Source: JBKBKC01 sp046294265 (GTDB lineage Bacteria > Pseudomonadota > Alphaproteobacteria > Rhodobacterales > Rhodobacteraceae). From it: 51,001 nucleotides of DNA. The position numbers and the translations under genes were made by a program. The stretch's first letter is position 1; each line of letters begins with the position of its first letter. The stretch is from positions 1 to 51,001 of the forward strand of contig JBKBKC010000020.1 of assembly GCA_046294265.1 (NCBI GenBank), read 5' to 3'. Below the pieces are notes generated by a model. It made no database searches, was not told the origin of the DNA, and saw only the letters and a program-made list of their open reading frames with translations. Of the stretch, positions 34,578 through 44,010 are shown in pieces.

Positions 34578-36047
34578 TCAGACCTCCTGCACGACGCGGG
34601 CAACCTCTTCCACCGTTGTCAGACCCTCGTGAATCAGGCGAAGCCCGTCAGTCACCAGCCCCGGCCCCTCCGCCCTCGCCGCCGCGGTCAGTTCCGCCTC
34701 CGACGCGCCCGCGTGTATCAGCGTTTCCAGCCCGTGCGTGACCGGCACGACTTCGTAAATTCCGGATCGCCCACGAAATCCCGATCCGGAGCATGCAGGA
34801 CATCCGGCAGCGCGCCAGAGGCCATCTCCTTGGCTCAGGCCGTCGATCACGGCCGCATCCGTGGCGCTGGCCGTATCCGGACGACGGCAGTCCGGGCAGA
34901 GCCGCCGGACCAGCCGCTGTGCCACGACGCCGACCAGCATCGGGGCCAACAGAAAACGCTCGACTCCCATGTCCACCAGTCGCGACACGGCGCCGATCGC
35001 GGTATTGGTGTGCAAGGTGGACAGCACGAAGTGGCCGGTCATCGCGGATTCAACGGCCACCTGTGCTGTCTCTCGGTCACGGATCTCACCCACCATGATG
35101 ACATCGGGATCCTGTCGCAGGATGGCACGAAGGCCACGCGCGAAGGTCAACTCGGTGCGCGGATTGACCTGGGTCTGGCCGATACCCTCGATCGAGTATT
35201 CGATAGGGTCCTCCACGGTCATGATGTTGCGCGTCCGGTCATTGAGGTGATCGAGGGCAGCATAGAGAGAGGTGGTCTTGCCCGATCCCGTCGGGCCGGT
35301 GACAAGCAACAACCCGTCGGGACGACCCAGAAGTTGGCGGAACACCCGCCCATCCCGATCCGACATTCCAAGCCGGTCCAGTCCCAGCAGGGTCGCGTTG
35401 CGGTCCAGCAGACGCATCACGACCCGTTCGCCATACTGCGATGGGATGGTCGCCACACGTACATCTACCTCGTGCCCGCCCACACGAAGCGACACGCGCC
35501 CATCCTGTGGCAGGCGCTTTTCGGCGATATCCAGTCGTGCCATCACCTTGATCCGGCTGACAAGCATCGGCGCCAGCGCACGACGCGGCTCCAGCAGCGG
35601 ACGGAGCACCCCATCAACCCGCAGCCGCACCACCAGTTTGCGTTCCTGGGTTTCGATGTGAATGTCCGACGCGTTCACCTTGATCGCCTCGAGAAGAAGG
35701 GCGTTGATCAGACGAACGACCGGAGCATCATCAGACTGGTCAAGCAGGTCGTCAACCACTGCCGCATTGTCGGCAAGTGATACCAGATCGTCCGAGGCAC
35801 CAGCGGCATCGGACGCGTCGGAGGCGTTGTCCTGATAAATGACCGACAGCCGCGCCCCGAAGGCTTCTGCTGACAACCGCTCGTAGCGAAGGCCGCTTCC
35901 GGCGATGCGCTGCACCTCGACCAGTGCCTCCACCGGCGTGTCGGTTCGCAAGGCGCAGATGCCGTCGCCCTCCAGCAGCACCCCGTGCTGGCGTGCAAAG
36001 GCGTAGGGCAGGGCGGGGCGCGACCGGACTGATACCGTGGTGGCCAT
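34578..36047 (-). CDS. gspE: type II secretion ATPase GspE
   Basis: The 489-residue cytoplasmic motor has an N1 domain, a DIHIETQ-type N2E region, Walker A GPTGSGKTT at 251–259, the Asp box MTVEDPIEY, Walker B DVIMVGEIRDRE and a His box (LHTNTA). The zinc-binding tetracysteine motif is intact, with C384-x2-C387 and C416-x2-C419. An Asp/Ser/Ala-rich linker at about 75–87 is longer than usual. It lies between gspM (9 nt upstream) and gspF. Confidence 0.96.
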   Translation of the reverse strand: MATTVSVRSRPALPYAFARQHGVLLEGDGICALRTDTPVEALVEVQRIAGSGLRYERLSAEAFGARLSVIYQDNASDASDAAGASDDLVSLADNAAVVDDLLDQSDDAPVVRLINALLLEAIKVNASDIHIETQERKLVVRLRVDGVLRPLLEPRRALAPMLVSRIKVMARLDIAEKRLPQDGRVSLRVGGHEVDVRVATIPSQYGERVVMRLLDRNATLLGLDRLGMSDRDGRVFRQLLGRPDGLLLVTGPTGSGKTTSLYAALDHLNDRTRNIMTVEDPIEYSIEGIGQTQVNPRTELTFARGLRAILRQDPDVIMVGEIRDRETAQVAVESAMTGHFVLSTLHTNTAIGAVSRLVDMGVERFLLAPMLVGVVAQRLVRRLCPDCRRPDTASATDAAVIDGLSQGDGLWRAAGCPACSGSGFRGRSGIYEVVPVTHGLETLIHAGASEAELTAAARAEGPGLVTDGLRLIHEGLTTVEEVARVVQEV

Positions 36048-36056
36048 GGTGATCTC

Positions 36057-36527
36057 CTATCTCTGCACGGAAAGGGTTGCAGTCACGACGCCCGGAGCAG
36101 GCCGGCGTGTCAGCTCCAAAAGCGTCAGGCGCAGGGCATTCTGGCTTTCAAGCGCGTTGATCCACTCGATCACGGCCTGGAAAGGAGTTTCCTGCAAGAC
36201 AAGGCGCGCGCCGGTTCCCTCTGGCTCGAGACGAAGGATCGACAGGCCGAAAGTCGCCGCCGACTCTGTCAGTATGGTCGCGACAGGGCGGCTGACCGTG
36301 GGAACGTCGCGCACGGGAACCGCTGGCCCCGACTGTAGCAAAGCCAAGGCCTGATCGTAGCGGTCTATCCTCTCATTCAGCGCGACACGCCGGTCATTGA
36401 TCGGTTGCCACACCGCCGCGTAGCCCGCCCAGATCACAAGAGAACCCGCCATCAGGCCCAACATCAGCCGTTCGCGTGGCGTTCGGTCGGAAATCCAGAC
36501 AGGCAGGGACAAGACTTTGTCCGGCAT
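36057..36527 (-). CDS. gspM: type II secretion protein GspM
   Basis: The 156-residue bitopic protein has a short cytoplasmic start (MPDKVLSLPVWISDRTPRER), one TM (LMLGLMAGSLVIWAGYAAVW) and a small periplasmic ferredoxin-like domain with LRLEPEGTGARLVLQETPF and a C-terminal TATLSVQR. It pairs with GspL. The ATG at 36527 overlaps the gspL stop (TGATG); an in-frame GTG one codon earlier is possible. Confidence 0.87.
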   Translation of the reverse strand: MPDKVLSLPVWISDRTPRERLMLGLMAGSLVIWAGYAAVWQPINDRRVALNERIDRYDQALALLQSGPAVPVRDVPTVSRPVATILTESAATFGLSILRLEPEGTGARLVLQETPFQAVIEWINALESQNALRLTLLELTRRPAPGVVTATLSVQR

Positions 36528-37741
36528 CACACAGCCCCATCGCGAATTGTCAGGCGCACCTCGGCGGCACCATTGCCCGTGGTTGCCGCACCGCTGGTCA
36601 CGGTCAGCCCTGCCTCGACCAGCACGGCTTCAACCCGCTGAAGCGTCGCAAGATCGGGGGCCTCCAACGTCAGGACGGCGCTTCGCTGGACGGCATCGAT
36701 GCGCAAATCCTGAACACTGATACGACCGGTTTCGCGCGCCATCGCGGAAAAGATCTTGTTCATGAGGTCCAGACTGCTGGGCCGGTCCAGCGGACGCCGG
36801 GCAGCAACGGCCTGTGCAATGGCCGGATCCAGTTCACCCACGACCGGCTGCGCCTGTTCGGCCAACACGGTGCGAACGGTCAAAGCGCGGACTTCGGCCA
36901 GCCGGCCCAGCGCAAGAAGATCCAGCCATGCAAGGACCAGATGTCCAACCGCTGCAAAGGCAATGATCGCCGCCAGACCCCGCACCGTCCGCCTAAAGGC
37001 GGGATCTGTCGCCGCATGATGTCTGCCGTTCAGGTCAAACCCGGCAAGGTCCGGGATGTGGCCCGTGCCCAGCGGTTCGCGGGCGCGAACCGGAAAACTG
37101 GCGGGCAATGCGCCGCCGTGTAGCGTGATCTCAGGACGGCCCGCCGCTTCCCAGAAAACCGAAAGTGCGGTGATCGGCGCCGCAAAACCTGACCCGTCAT
37201 CGCACCGGACGATGGCCCGGGTGGTGCCAGCCCAGACGGACCAGCCTGACTGCGGGACCGGCACCGCAACAGTGTCTGGCAACAGACGTATGCCCGGAGG
37301 CGGCTGGTGGGCCGCAATCACCGCATGGCTTGCAACCGCAACCAGCCAACGGCCAGCCGACCCCGGCATTTCCGGCCCAAGCGCCACATGAACCTCTTCC
37401 AGCGGCTGGCCGATCCGATCCTCGACCGCAAAGGACACTGCCGCCAATCGCTGCGCACGCGACATTGCTGGAAATGCAGTGGTCATCAAAAGCACAGCTT
37501 CTCCCGGCAGATATGCTACTCCAGCAGGAGGTTGCGGCTGCTCGATCCCGTCTGTCCTTACACCTTCGGGTGGCGGCAAGGCAGGCGCAGGTTGCTCGGA
37601 GGATGGCGGTCTTGTCAGGACCAGCGCAACCAGCGCCGGCGCGGTGCCCGACCTGTGGGCATGGGTCTCCGCGGGTTCCTTCGGGTATGGCAACACTTTG
37701 CTCGTCACGGTGACCACTCCACGCCTCTGCTGAACCGGCAT
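36527..37741 (-). CDS. gspL: type II secretion protein GspL
   Basis: The 404-residue protein has an actin-like cytoplasmic domain (YLPGEAVLLMTTAFPAMSRAQRLAAVSFAVEDRI), one TM (GLAAIIAFAAVGHLVLAWLDLLA at about residue 260) and a periplasmic ferredoxin-like domain ending AAEVRLTIRDGAV. It recruits GspE to the membrane and pairs with GspM. It is first of the minus-strand gspL–M–E–F operon, divergent from gspG. The ATG at 37741 is used; a later start after residue 10 is possible because the first residues look unconserved. Confidence 0.85.
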   Translation of the reverse strand: MPVQQRRGVVTVTSKVLPYPKEPAETHAHRSGTAPALVALVLTRPPSSEQPAPALPPPEGVRTDGIEQPQPPAGVAYLPGEAVLLMTTAFPAMSRAQRLAAVSFAVEDRIGQPLEEVHVALGPEMPGSAGRWLVAVASHAVIAAHQPPPGIRLLPDTVAVPVPQSGWSVWAGTTRAIVRCDDGSGFAAPITALSVFWEAAGRPEITLHGGALPASFPVRAREPLGTGHIPDLAGFDLNGRHHAATDPAFRRTVRGLAAIIAFAAVGHLVLAWLDLLALGRLAEVRALTVRTVLAEQAQPVVGELDPAIAQAVAARRPLDRPSSLDLMNKIFSAMARETGRISVQDLRIDAVQRSAVLTLEAPDLATLQRVEAVLVEAGLTVTSGAATTGNGAAEVRLTIRDGAV

Positions 37742-37841
37742 AATGTCGCCGGAGACCGTTTATGAAGGAACGCGTGAAACCAATCCGAGTTTCCTTTCGT
37801 TGGGTGATCTAGCGTATTCTTTTTCCGGGGGTGCCTTGCCT
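37742..37841. promoter_or_regulatory. divergent gspL/gspG promoter region
   Basis: These 100 nt separate the two main T2SS operons and must hold their promoters. The tract is AT-richer than its flanks and includes TATTCT at 37815–37820, a possible −10 for gspG, but no convincing −35 at standard spacing. No clear operator palindrome is seen. Confidence 0.4.
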
Positions 37842-38339
37842 ATGCTGAAAGCCCAACTTTGTCAGCAGGAACGAACAGCTGTTCAGCACCAACCTGCCCG
37901 CAGGCGTCGCGACAGCGGCGTGACATTGATCGAGATGATGGTGGTTCTGGTCATCATCGGTGTCGTTGCGGCGATGATCGTGCCGAATGTCATCGGCCGT
38001 CCCGATCAGGCCCGGGTAACGGCGGCGACCACAGACTTGCGCACGATTGCTGCAAGCCTTGAAATCTACCGCCTGGACAACCGGGTTTATCCAAGCACGG
38101 CGCAGGGTCTTGCGGCGCTGACAGCCCCTCCCACCCTGCCGCCCCTTGCGGTGAACTGGGCCGCCGGGGGCTATCTGCCCAGTCTTCCGGTCGATCCATG
38201 GGGCAATGCCTATCTTTACCGGTCGCCGGGTGAGAACAACGCGCTTTACGACCTTGTATCGCTTGGTGCCGATGGTGCCGTCGGAGGAACCGGCAGCAAC
38301 GCCGATATCCGCCACGCTCCTGGAAGTGTCACGCAATGA
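37842..38339 (+). CDS. gspG: type II secretion major pseudopilin GspG
   Basis: The 165-residue protein has a prepilin leader of 26 residues, cleaved after G26 (RRRDSG|VTLIEMMVVLVIIG, Glu at +5), then the GspG core: IVPNVIGRPDQARVTAA, LEIYRLDNRVYPSTAQGLAAL, YLPSLPVDPWGNAYLY and the C-terminal calcium-loop region DLVSLGADGAVGG with SNADI. It assembles the pseudopilus. I start at 37842 rather than the in-frame ATG at 37743 because the extra 33 residues do not resemble any leader. The leader is somewhat long and basic. Confidence 0.95.
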   Translation: MLKAQLCQQERTAVQHQPARRRRDSGVTLIEMMVVLVIIGVVAAMIVPNVIGRPDQARVTAATTDLRTIAASLEIYRLDNRVYPSTAQGLAALTAPPTLPPLAVNWAAGGYLPSLPVDPWGNAYLYRSPGENNALYDLVSLGADGAVGGTGSNADIRHAPGSVTQ

Positions 38340-38830
38340 GCGGCGAGCGCCGCTGCAGGTCGCCCGACGCCGGTCTTACGCTGGTTGAAATGCTTGTTGT
38401 CCTTGCCATCATCGGCGCGGCCGGCGGCGCGGTCATGTTCGGTGGCATTGCTGGTGGACGGGCGGAGCGGGCTGCGTCAGAGGCAATCCGTCTGGCAAAC
38501 CATCTGTCCCTTGGGGCTGACGAGGCTTTGGTGACCGGACACCTTCACCGACTTGCATGGGATGCGCGCGGATACAGTTTCGAGCGGCGCGATCCGACCG
38601 GCGACTGGGTTGCGGCAAGCCTGCCCGCACTAGCGATGCGCCGTGACCTTCCGGCGTCGCTGTGGATCGGGCGACCTTCAGCCGATGACGCGCCCGTGCT
38701 GATCCCTTCGAGCGGGATCTCTGCCCCTGCCTGGATCACCGTCAATGGATCCGGCGCGCCGGCCATGATTGTCTTCGATGGTGCCCGCGCAACGCTGGTT
38801 GGTCCCTCGGACCCGAGAGCACCGTCATGA
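38336..38830 (+). CDS. gspH: type II secretion minor pseudopilin GspH
   Basis: The 164-residue protein has the prepilin signal SPDAG|LTLVEMLVVLAIIGAAGG with Glu at +5, and a beta-sandwich domain with LGADEALVTGHLHRLAWDARGYSFERRD and IVFDGARATL at the end, as in GspH. It links the tip complex to the GspG shaft. It is coupled by ATGA overlaps to gspG and gspI. Confidence 0.92.
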   Translation: MSGERRCRSPDAGLTLVEMLVVLAIIGAAGGAVMFGGIAGGRAERAASEAIRLANHLSLGADEALVTGHLHRLAWDARGYSFERRDPTGDWVAASLPALAMRRDLPASLWIGRPSADDAPVLIPSSGISAPAWITVNGSGAPAMIVFDGARATLVGPSDPRAPS

Positions 38831-39204
38831 ACCGGCAGCCCGACGCAGGCTTCACCCTGATCGAAACGCTGGTGGCGCTGAGCGTGCTTGCATTGTCCGG
38901 CGTGGCCCTCATGGGGGCAACGGAAGCACATGTCGCGCGCATCGCAGCACTTGAAACACGGGCGGCCGCGCAGTGGGTGGCCGAAAACACACTGGCAGAA
39001 CTGTCGCTCGGGTCTGATGACGTGGAAGCACCATTGCCCATGTTGGGCAGAACGTTCGCGGTCAGCGAGACGCGCCAAAGGACTGCCGAGCCCGACCTGC
39101 AGCGTATCGACATCCTGGTCAGCGACCCGGCCACCCGTCAGGTGTTTGCCCGCCTGATCGGATTTCTGGACCGACCTGCCGATGCAGCGGGGGGTGGGGG
39201 ATGA
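38827..39204 (+). CDS. gspI: type II secretion minor pseudopilin GspI
   Basis: The 125-residue protein has the prepilin signal QPDAG|FTLIETLVALSVLALSGVAL with Glu at +5. AAAQWVAENTLAELSLG is the family's conserved helix-to-strand segment. It is the core of the GspI–J–K tip. ATGA overlaps occur at both ends (with gspH and gspC). Confidence 0.93.
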   Translation: MNRQPDAGFTLIETLVALSVLALSGVALMGATEAHVARIAALETRAAAQWVAENTLAELSLGSDDVEAPLPMLGRTFAVSETRQRTAEPDLQRIDILVSDPATRQVFARLIGFLDRPADAAGGGG

Positions 39205-40040
39205 GAATCGGCCGACTGTCGCGCATGGTGTTCTGGGCCACGGCCGCCGGTGCCGCGCTAAGCCTTGGGGTCACGGCGGGATCGGTCGCATGGCGTTTGG
39301 GTGGGGAGGACGGACGCATCGAGCCTGCCCCGAATTTCGCAACCGCCACTGCGCCATCGAGGCCCGATTTGTCCGCGATACTCGGCTTTCGGCCGTTCGG
39401 CAGCCCGGATGCCCCCGCCTCCGAACCGAGCATCACCGGAGAGACCAGTCTCGGGCTGACGCTTCTGGGCGTTACGACGGCCATACCCGCCTCGGCATCG
39501 CGTGCCATCATCCGCGGCGGGGACGTGGCTGTGTCCAGTTATGGTATCGGGGGGCAGATCACCGGAGCCGCTCAACTGGTCGAGGTTCATCAAAGCCATG
39601 TCGTGCTGTCGGTTGACGGACAGCTTGAAACGCTGTCGTTCCTGCGCGGTGCCCGGTCACCGGCCTCAGGCGCGCGCGGCCCCGACCTGAGCAATCTGAT
39701 CCCCCGCGCGGTGGTCCCGGTACAGGGCACACAGACCGAAACACCAGAGGTTGCCATCGCGCGCTATCGAGCCGAAATTCACCAGAATGCGCAGGCGGTG
39801 ATGAACCGGCTGGGCCTGGAAATCGTTGATGGCGGGTATCGAGTGAAAGACGCGGCACCACCGGACGTGCTACAAGCCGGTTTCCGGCCCGGTGACGTCG
39901 TCGCCCGTGTAAACGGTAAACAAGTGGGGAACATTGATGCTGATCGACGCCATTTCGACGACATTGCAGCGTCAGGCCGCGCGCGGGTCGAGCTGCAGCG
40001 CGACGGGCAACTCATTGTCATGACATTTCCGCTACGATGA
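39201..40040 (+). CDS. gspC: type II secretion protein GspC with PDZ domain
   Basis: The 279-residue protein has an N-terminal TM (MVFWATAAGAALSLGVTAGSV), a periplasmic homology region (LGLTLLGVTTAIPASASRAII to SVDGQLETLSF) that contacts the secretin, and a C-terminal PDZ domain (DVLQAGFRPGDVVARVNGKQVG). It couples the inner-membrane platform to GspD. The PDZ form is the Xcp/Out-independent enterobacterial-like version rather than the coiled-coil form. It overlaps gspD by 4 nt. Confidence 0.93.
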   Translation: MRIGRLSRMVFWATAAGAALSLGVTAGSVAWRLGGEDGRIEPAPNFATATAPSRPDLSAILGFRPFGSPDAPASEPSITGETSLGLTLLGVTTAIPASASRAIIRGGDVAVSSYGIGGQITGAAQLVEVHQSHVVLSVDGQLETLSFLRGARSPASGARGPDLSNLIPRAVVPVQGTQTETPEVAIARYRAEIHQNAQAVMNRLGLEIVDGGYRVKDAAPPDVLQAGFRPGDVVARVNGKQVGNIDADRRHFDDIAASGRARVELQRDGQLIVMTFPLR

Positions 40041-42034
40041 TGGGTCTGGTCGTTCGTTGGTCAGCACTGGTGGTGGCGCTGCTGGTTTATGAACTTGTCG
40101 CAGCGCCAATCGCATTGCATGCGCAGACAGGTACGACGGATCGCGCAGCCAGTTTTGTGATAAATCTGCGCGATGCGGACATCCGAACGCTTTCCGAACA
40201 GGTCTCCGAGATCACCGGCAGGTCGCTCGTGCTCGACCCGAACGTAACGGGAAATGTCACGGTCATCTCCACGCGTCCGTTGGATGTGGACGGTGTTTGG
40301 GAATTGTACCAGTCGGTGCTTGCTGTCCAGGGATACACGGCGATTCCATCCGGCAATCTCTGGCGCATCGTGCCGCAGTCCGCGATCCGTCAAGGCGGGG
40401 GCGTGATCGAAGACTCGGCGGCAATTGGACAGTTGGATGTCATAACGCGTCTGGTGCAGCTCAGGGCATTTCCCGTATCTACTGCGGTCGCTGCTCTGCG
40501 CCCGCTTGTAGCCCCATCGGGATACATCGAAGCTCTTCCCGACACGAACACGCTGGTCATCACGGACACGGCCGAGAATGTTCGGCGGATTGAGTCGATC
40601 GCGAGGGCACTGGATACCGACGACGGCAGCTCGGTTTACACGATCCGCATCCGCAACGCGGACGTGACCGAGCTTGGCGCTGCGGTAGAAAGCATCCTCG
40701 GTACGGGTGCCGACGGTGCGCCCGGTGGCACCTCAAGGGCGCGCGTTACGGTTGATGCACGGTCCAACCTGCTTATTCTGAACTCGGACGCCGAAACCTA
40801 TGAGCAGGTGCTGCGCATTGTGAATGATCTGGACGTCGCTGGGCGTCGAGTGCCGTCGGTCGTTCCGGTGACACGGGTGTACAAGTTGCGGTTTGCTGAT
40901 GCCACATCAATGGCTGAAGTCCTTCAGGGACTTGTCGGATCAGGGGGGCGCGCGACCAATCCGGTCGCCGGCGCGCTGGCGCCCGGCGCCAGTGCAGACG
41001 GTGGCGAAGCTGCGGCCGCGACTGCCCCCGTGATTTCCTTCGCTGCGGAGGATGTGACGATCCAGGCCGTGGTCGAAAGTAACGCCGTCGTGGTGCGCGC
41101 GCGCATCGAGGTTCAGGCAGATCTTGCGACGCTGATCGCGCAGCTTGATCAGCGCCGTCCCCAGGTGCTGATCGAGGCTGCCATCGTAGAGGTCTCGGGC
41201 GATATCGCCGAGGCATTGGGTATTCAGCTTGGTTTCGGCGCCGCCGCACCGCCTGGCGGTTTTGCGGCCACATCGTTCTCTCCGGTCGGCAACACGCTGG
41301 ACACGATCCTGACGCTGCTCGGCTCGCCTGTCGGAATCGGTGTCGCCCCCTCGGGTTTGTCGATTGGTCTGTCCCGTCAGGACAAGTTTGGGGTGTTGCT
41401 GCAGGCGCTGGGCCAGTCGAGCAAGGCAAACCTGCTGTCCACGCCCAGCGTCACAACACTTGACAACCAGGCGGCAGAAATTGTCGTGGGGCAGAACGTG
41501 CCGTTCCGCACCGGGTCGTTCACGTCGCAAGGGAGCACCCAGAACACGATCGAGCGGCGCGACGTCGGCATCACCATGCGCGTCGTGCCCCGTGTCAACC
41601 AGGGCGATGTGATCCAGCTCGACATCTCGCAAGAGGTGTCATCGCTGACCGGCGCAGTAAGTGGAGCCGCCGACATCGTGACCAACCGCCGCAGCATCAA
41701 GACAACAGTATTGGCGGATAATGGCGGAACCATCGTTCTGGGAGGGTTGATTACCAACGACCGTCAGACACAAAGGTCCGAGGTGCCGGGCCTTGGACAA
41801 TTACCAGTTGTAGGCGGCTTGTTTCGATCCACACAGGAGTCCGCTCGACGGCAAACGCTGTTTGTCTTTCTGCGGCCTACGATCCTGCGGACGAGAACGG
41901 ATGTCGATGCAGTGTCGCGAAATCGGTTCCAGCGGCTGAAGGCCATCGAGGCGAACCCTGGGGACAAGGGCAACTTGCTCGTCGAACCAAAGCCGGTGCG
42001 GCGACTGCCGGTTGAGATCGACGGGCTATATTGA
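40037..42034 (+). CDS. gspD: type II secretion outer-membrane secretin GspD
   Basis: The 665-residue protein has a signal peptide (MMGLVVRWSALVVALLVYEL…ALHA|QT), an N0 domain (INLRDADIRTLSEQVSEITG), N1–N3 repeats (VLQLRAF-, IRNADVTEL- and KLRFADATSM-type modules) and the secretin channel with VLIEAAIVEVSGD, NLLSTPSVTTLDNQAAEIVVGQNVPF, GGTIVLGGLI and VVGGLF. The channel is about normal length. A disordered Ala/Gly-rich loop (about 310–335) sits inside N3. No pilotin gene of the PulS/AspS type is recognised nearby; the small lipoproteins in the island could serve. Confidence 0.97.
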   Translation: MMGLVVRWSALVVALLVYELVAAPIALHAQTGTTDRAASFVINLRDADIRTLSEQVSEITGRSLVLDPNVTGNVTVISTRPLDVDGVWELYQSVLAVQGYTAIPSGNLWRIVPQSAIRQGGGVIEDSAAIGQLDVITRLVQLRAFPVSTAVAALRPLVAPSGYIEALPDTNTLVITDTAENVRRIESIARALDTDDGSSVYTIRIRNADVTELGAAVESILGTGADGAPGGTSRARVTVDARSNLLILNSDAETYEQVLRIVNDLDVAGRRVPSVVPVTRVYKLRFADATSMAEVLQGLVGSGGRATNPVAGALAPGASADGGEAAAATAPVISFAAEDVTIQAVVESNAVVVRARIEVQADLATLIAQLDQRRPQVLIEAAIVEVSGDIAEALGIQLGFGAAAPPGGFAATSFSPVGNTLDTILTLLGSPVGIGVAPSGLSIGLSRQDKFGVLLQALGQSSKANLLSTPSVTTLDNQAAEIVVGQNVPFRTGSFTSQGSTQNTIERRDVGITMRVVPRVNQGDVIQLDISQEVSSLTGAVSGAADIVTNRRSIKTTVLADNGGTIVLGGLITNDRQTQRSEVPGLGQLPVVGGLFRSTQESARRQTLFVFLRPTILRTRTDVDAVSRNRFQRLKAIEANPGDKGNLLVEPKPVRRLPVEIDGLY

Positions 42035-42048
42035 AGAGAATGGTAACC

Positions 42049-42855
42049 ATGAAGCGTGCTTGCATCCTTGCTGCTGTCCTGATCGGCCTTGGTCAAATGT
42101 CCTTGGCCCATGAGTTCTGGCTTGAGCCGGTGGCGCCCCGAGTGGCCGCCGGCGACAGCATAGCTGTCACGGCGCATATCGGCGAAATGTTCGATGGCCC
42201 CGAGGTCCGCAACTTTGCATCCATGCAGCGGGCTGTCGATTTGACCCTTGGGAACATCACCGTTCCAGTCCGCGGCGAAGAGGGCCAATCCCCGGCATTT
42301 CAGGCTCCGTCCCTTGGCGACGGCTTGCACGTGCTGCGCTACCATTCGCGCGACCACCAACTGACCTACGATGATTACAGCAAGTTTACTGAATTTCTTG
42401 CCGAGGCGGGCAGGGAGGATCTTGCCGAAGCCCATGATGCGCGCGGCCTATCCCGGGACAACATTCGTGAAGTGTATTTTCGGTATGCCAAATCGCTGAT
42501 TGCGGTTGGATCGGGCGACGGTGCCGACCGATATCTGGGTATGCCGCTCGAGTTGGTGGCACTCAACAACCCCTATACGGAACCCAAAAAGAAACCTGTG
42601 CGATTTCAACTCCTGTTTTTGGGGGAGCAGCGGGCGAACGCGGCAGTCCACGTCTTCATCAGGCCGACCCAAGACGAGGTCGTTTCCTTGCGCCTTCGCA
42701 CGGATGCCAATGGCGAGGTGACCGTGCCCGCCGACATTCCCGGGCTTTACATGGTCAATGCGATCCACATTCTCCCGGCCAGCCCACGCATGGAAACCCT
42801 GCTAGGCGCGGTTTGGCAATCGCTATGGGCATCAAGCACTTATGCAATTGAATAG
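42049..42855 (+). CDS. DUF4198 periplasmic protein (1), metal-uptake associated
   Basis: The 268-residue protein has a signal peptide (MKRACILAAVLIGLGQMSLA|HE). The mature start AHEFWLEP is the hallmark of DUF4198 (COG5266), periplasmic proteins found with Co/Ni and Zn uptake genes. An internal beta-sandwich with VHVFIRPTQDEVVSLRLRTDANGEVTVPADIPGLYMVNAIH is present. A second family member is encoded at 46105–46869, and an ABC cluster lies between. I start at 42049, giving a clean signal; TTG 42031 and ATG 42040 are alternatives. It follows gspD by 14 nt, so it is likely in the gspG–D transcript. Confidence 0.82.
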   Translation: MKRACILAAVLIGLGQMSLAHEFWLEPVAPRVAAGDSIAVTAHIGEMFDGPEVRNFASMQRAVDLTLGNITVPVRGEEGQSPAFQAPSLGDGLHVLRYHSRDHQLTYDDYSKFTEFLAEAGREDLAEAHDARGLSRDNIREVYFRYAKSLIAVGSGDGADRYLGMPLELVALNNPYTEPKKKPVRFQLLFLGEQRANAAVHVFIRPTQDEVVSLRLRTDANGEVTVPADIPGLYMVNAIHILPASPRMETLLGAVWQSLWASSTYAIE

Positions 42856-43351
42856 TCTGGGTGCGTTGGTCGCTGCGGTCGCTTTCGCGGTCCTTGCGCT
42901 GACAATGTTTGCGACGAATGACCCGGCACCTGCGGATGACAATGCCAAGGCGGCGGTGCCCGCTGTGCTAAGCCGGATCTACGCGGCCTACACGCTGGAT
43001 GCCGAAGAGGATATCTACGACGCGCTCGCGGCAGCCGCCGATGGTCCGCTGGTTGAATCTCTCTACCTGGAAAAGCGGTCGGCTCAGGTCGCTGCCGATA
43101 CCGAAGATGGCGAAACACAGATCCTGTCTGTCGAGGTTTATGAGATCAGTCCACTGACCGACGCCGGGCAATTTCGCGTCGCCTGGCGGGTAGTGGCAAA
43201 AGTTCGCCATGCAACACATGTGCACGAACGCATGAACCTGTATGAGGCTGACCTGCAGGTCGCGCAACTGGACGGCGTCTGGAAACTTACATCCTTTCGC
43301 GTTGACACGGCGACTCGGTCCGACGAATTGGATTTTGTGGGCGGCGAATGA
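42842..43351 (+). CDS. hypothetical membrane-anchored periplasmic protein
   Basis: The 169-residue protein starts inside the DUF4198 gene end (14-nt overlap) and overlaps the ATPase gene by ATGA. A single N-terminal hydrophobic helix (LGALVAAVAFAVLALTMFA) precedes a mixed alpha/beta domain with YTLDAEEDIYDALAAAADGPLVESLYLEKR, RVAWRVVAKVRHATHVHERMN and VWKLTSFRV, which looks like an NTF2/cystatin-type fold. I do not recognise the family. Its fixed position before an FtsX-type ABC pair suggests a partner of that transporter. Confidence 0.72.
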   Translation: MQLNSLGALVAAVAFAVLALTMFATNDPAPADDNAKAAVPAVLSRIYAAYTLDAEEDIYDALAAAADGPLVESLYLEKRSAQVAADTEDGETQILSVEVYEISPLTDAGQFRVAWRVVAKVRHATHVHERMNLYEADLQVAQLDGVWKLTSFRVDTATRSDELDFVGGE

Positions 43352-44010
43352 TTGATCTTGTTGACATCGTAATGCGGTTTCCGGGTGGGACGTGGACGCT
43401 CAGACTGCCAAATCTGTCCGTCCAGCAGGGCGCACTGGTTGCCATCGCCGGGCCGTCGGGCAGCGGCAAGTCCACGATCCTGAACCTTGTCGCGGGGATT
43501 CTGGTGCCAGAGCGAGGCCGCATCGTGATCGGCGGTCAGGATGTAACTGCCATGGACGACGCCGCCCGTCGCAGGTTTCGACTGAACCGGATCGGCCTGA
43601 TCTTCCAGAACTTCGCGCTGATCGATTATCTGTCGGTCGAAGAGAACATCCTCCTGCCTCTACGTATTCACCCGAAACCAAAGCTTGCGCCCGCGATGCG
43701 GCAGAGGGCGCGGGAGTTGGCCGAAACGGTTGGTCTGGCAGACAAGGTGTCGCGCCTGCCCGCGCAACTGTCGCAGGGTGAGCAGCAGCGTGTTGCCATC
43801 GCGCGCGCACTCCTGACGCGGCCCGCGATAATTCTTGCTGACGAGGCGACGGGCAATCTTGATCCGGATGGCAAGGTGGCCATCCTTGATCTGCTGTTTT
43901 CGCAAGCGCGCGAAGTTTCCGCGACAGTCCTGGCGGTCACCCATGATCGAGACCTGTTTTCGCGGTTCGACCGTGTTCTCGACATCCGCGATCTGACTGT
44001 AGCAACTTGA
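43348..44010 (+). CDS. LolD/MacB-like ABC transporter ATP-binding protein
   Basis: The 220-residue ATPase has Walker A GPSGSGKST at about 34–42, Q-loop FQNFALIDYLSVEENILLPL, signature LSQGEQQRVAIARAL, Walker B IILADEATGNLD and H-loop VTHDRDL. The FQNF…YLSVEENI wording is that of the LolD/FtsE/MacB group that works with FtsX-type permeases. ATGA and TTGA overlaps join it to its neighbours on both sides, so the partner is the permease at 44007. Confidence 0.92.
   Translation: MIDLVDIVMRFPGGTWTLRLPNLSVQQGALVAIAGPSGSGKSTILNLVAGILVPERGRIVIGGQDVTAMDDAARRRFRLNRIGLIFQNFALIDYLSVEENILLPLRIHPKPKLAPAMRQRARELAETVGLADKVSRLPAQLSQGEQQRVAIARALLTRPAIILADEATGNLDPDGKVAILDLLFSQAREVSATVLAVTHDRDLFSRFDRVLDIRDLTVAT

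Noticed and set aside
37743..37841. Longer GspG start at 37743
   Set aside because: Would add 33 residues before an already complete prepilin leader and use up the divergent promoter.
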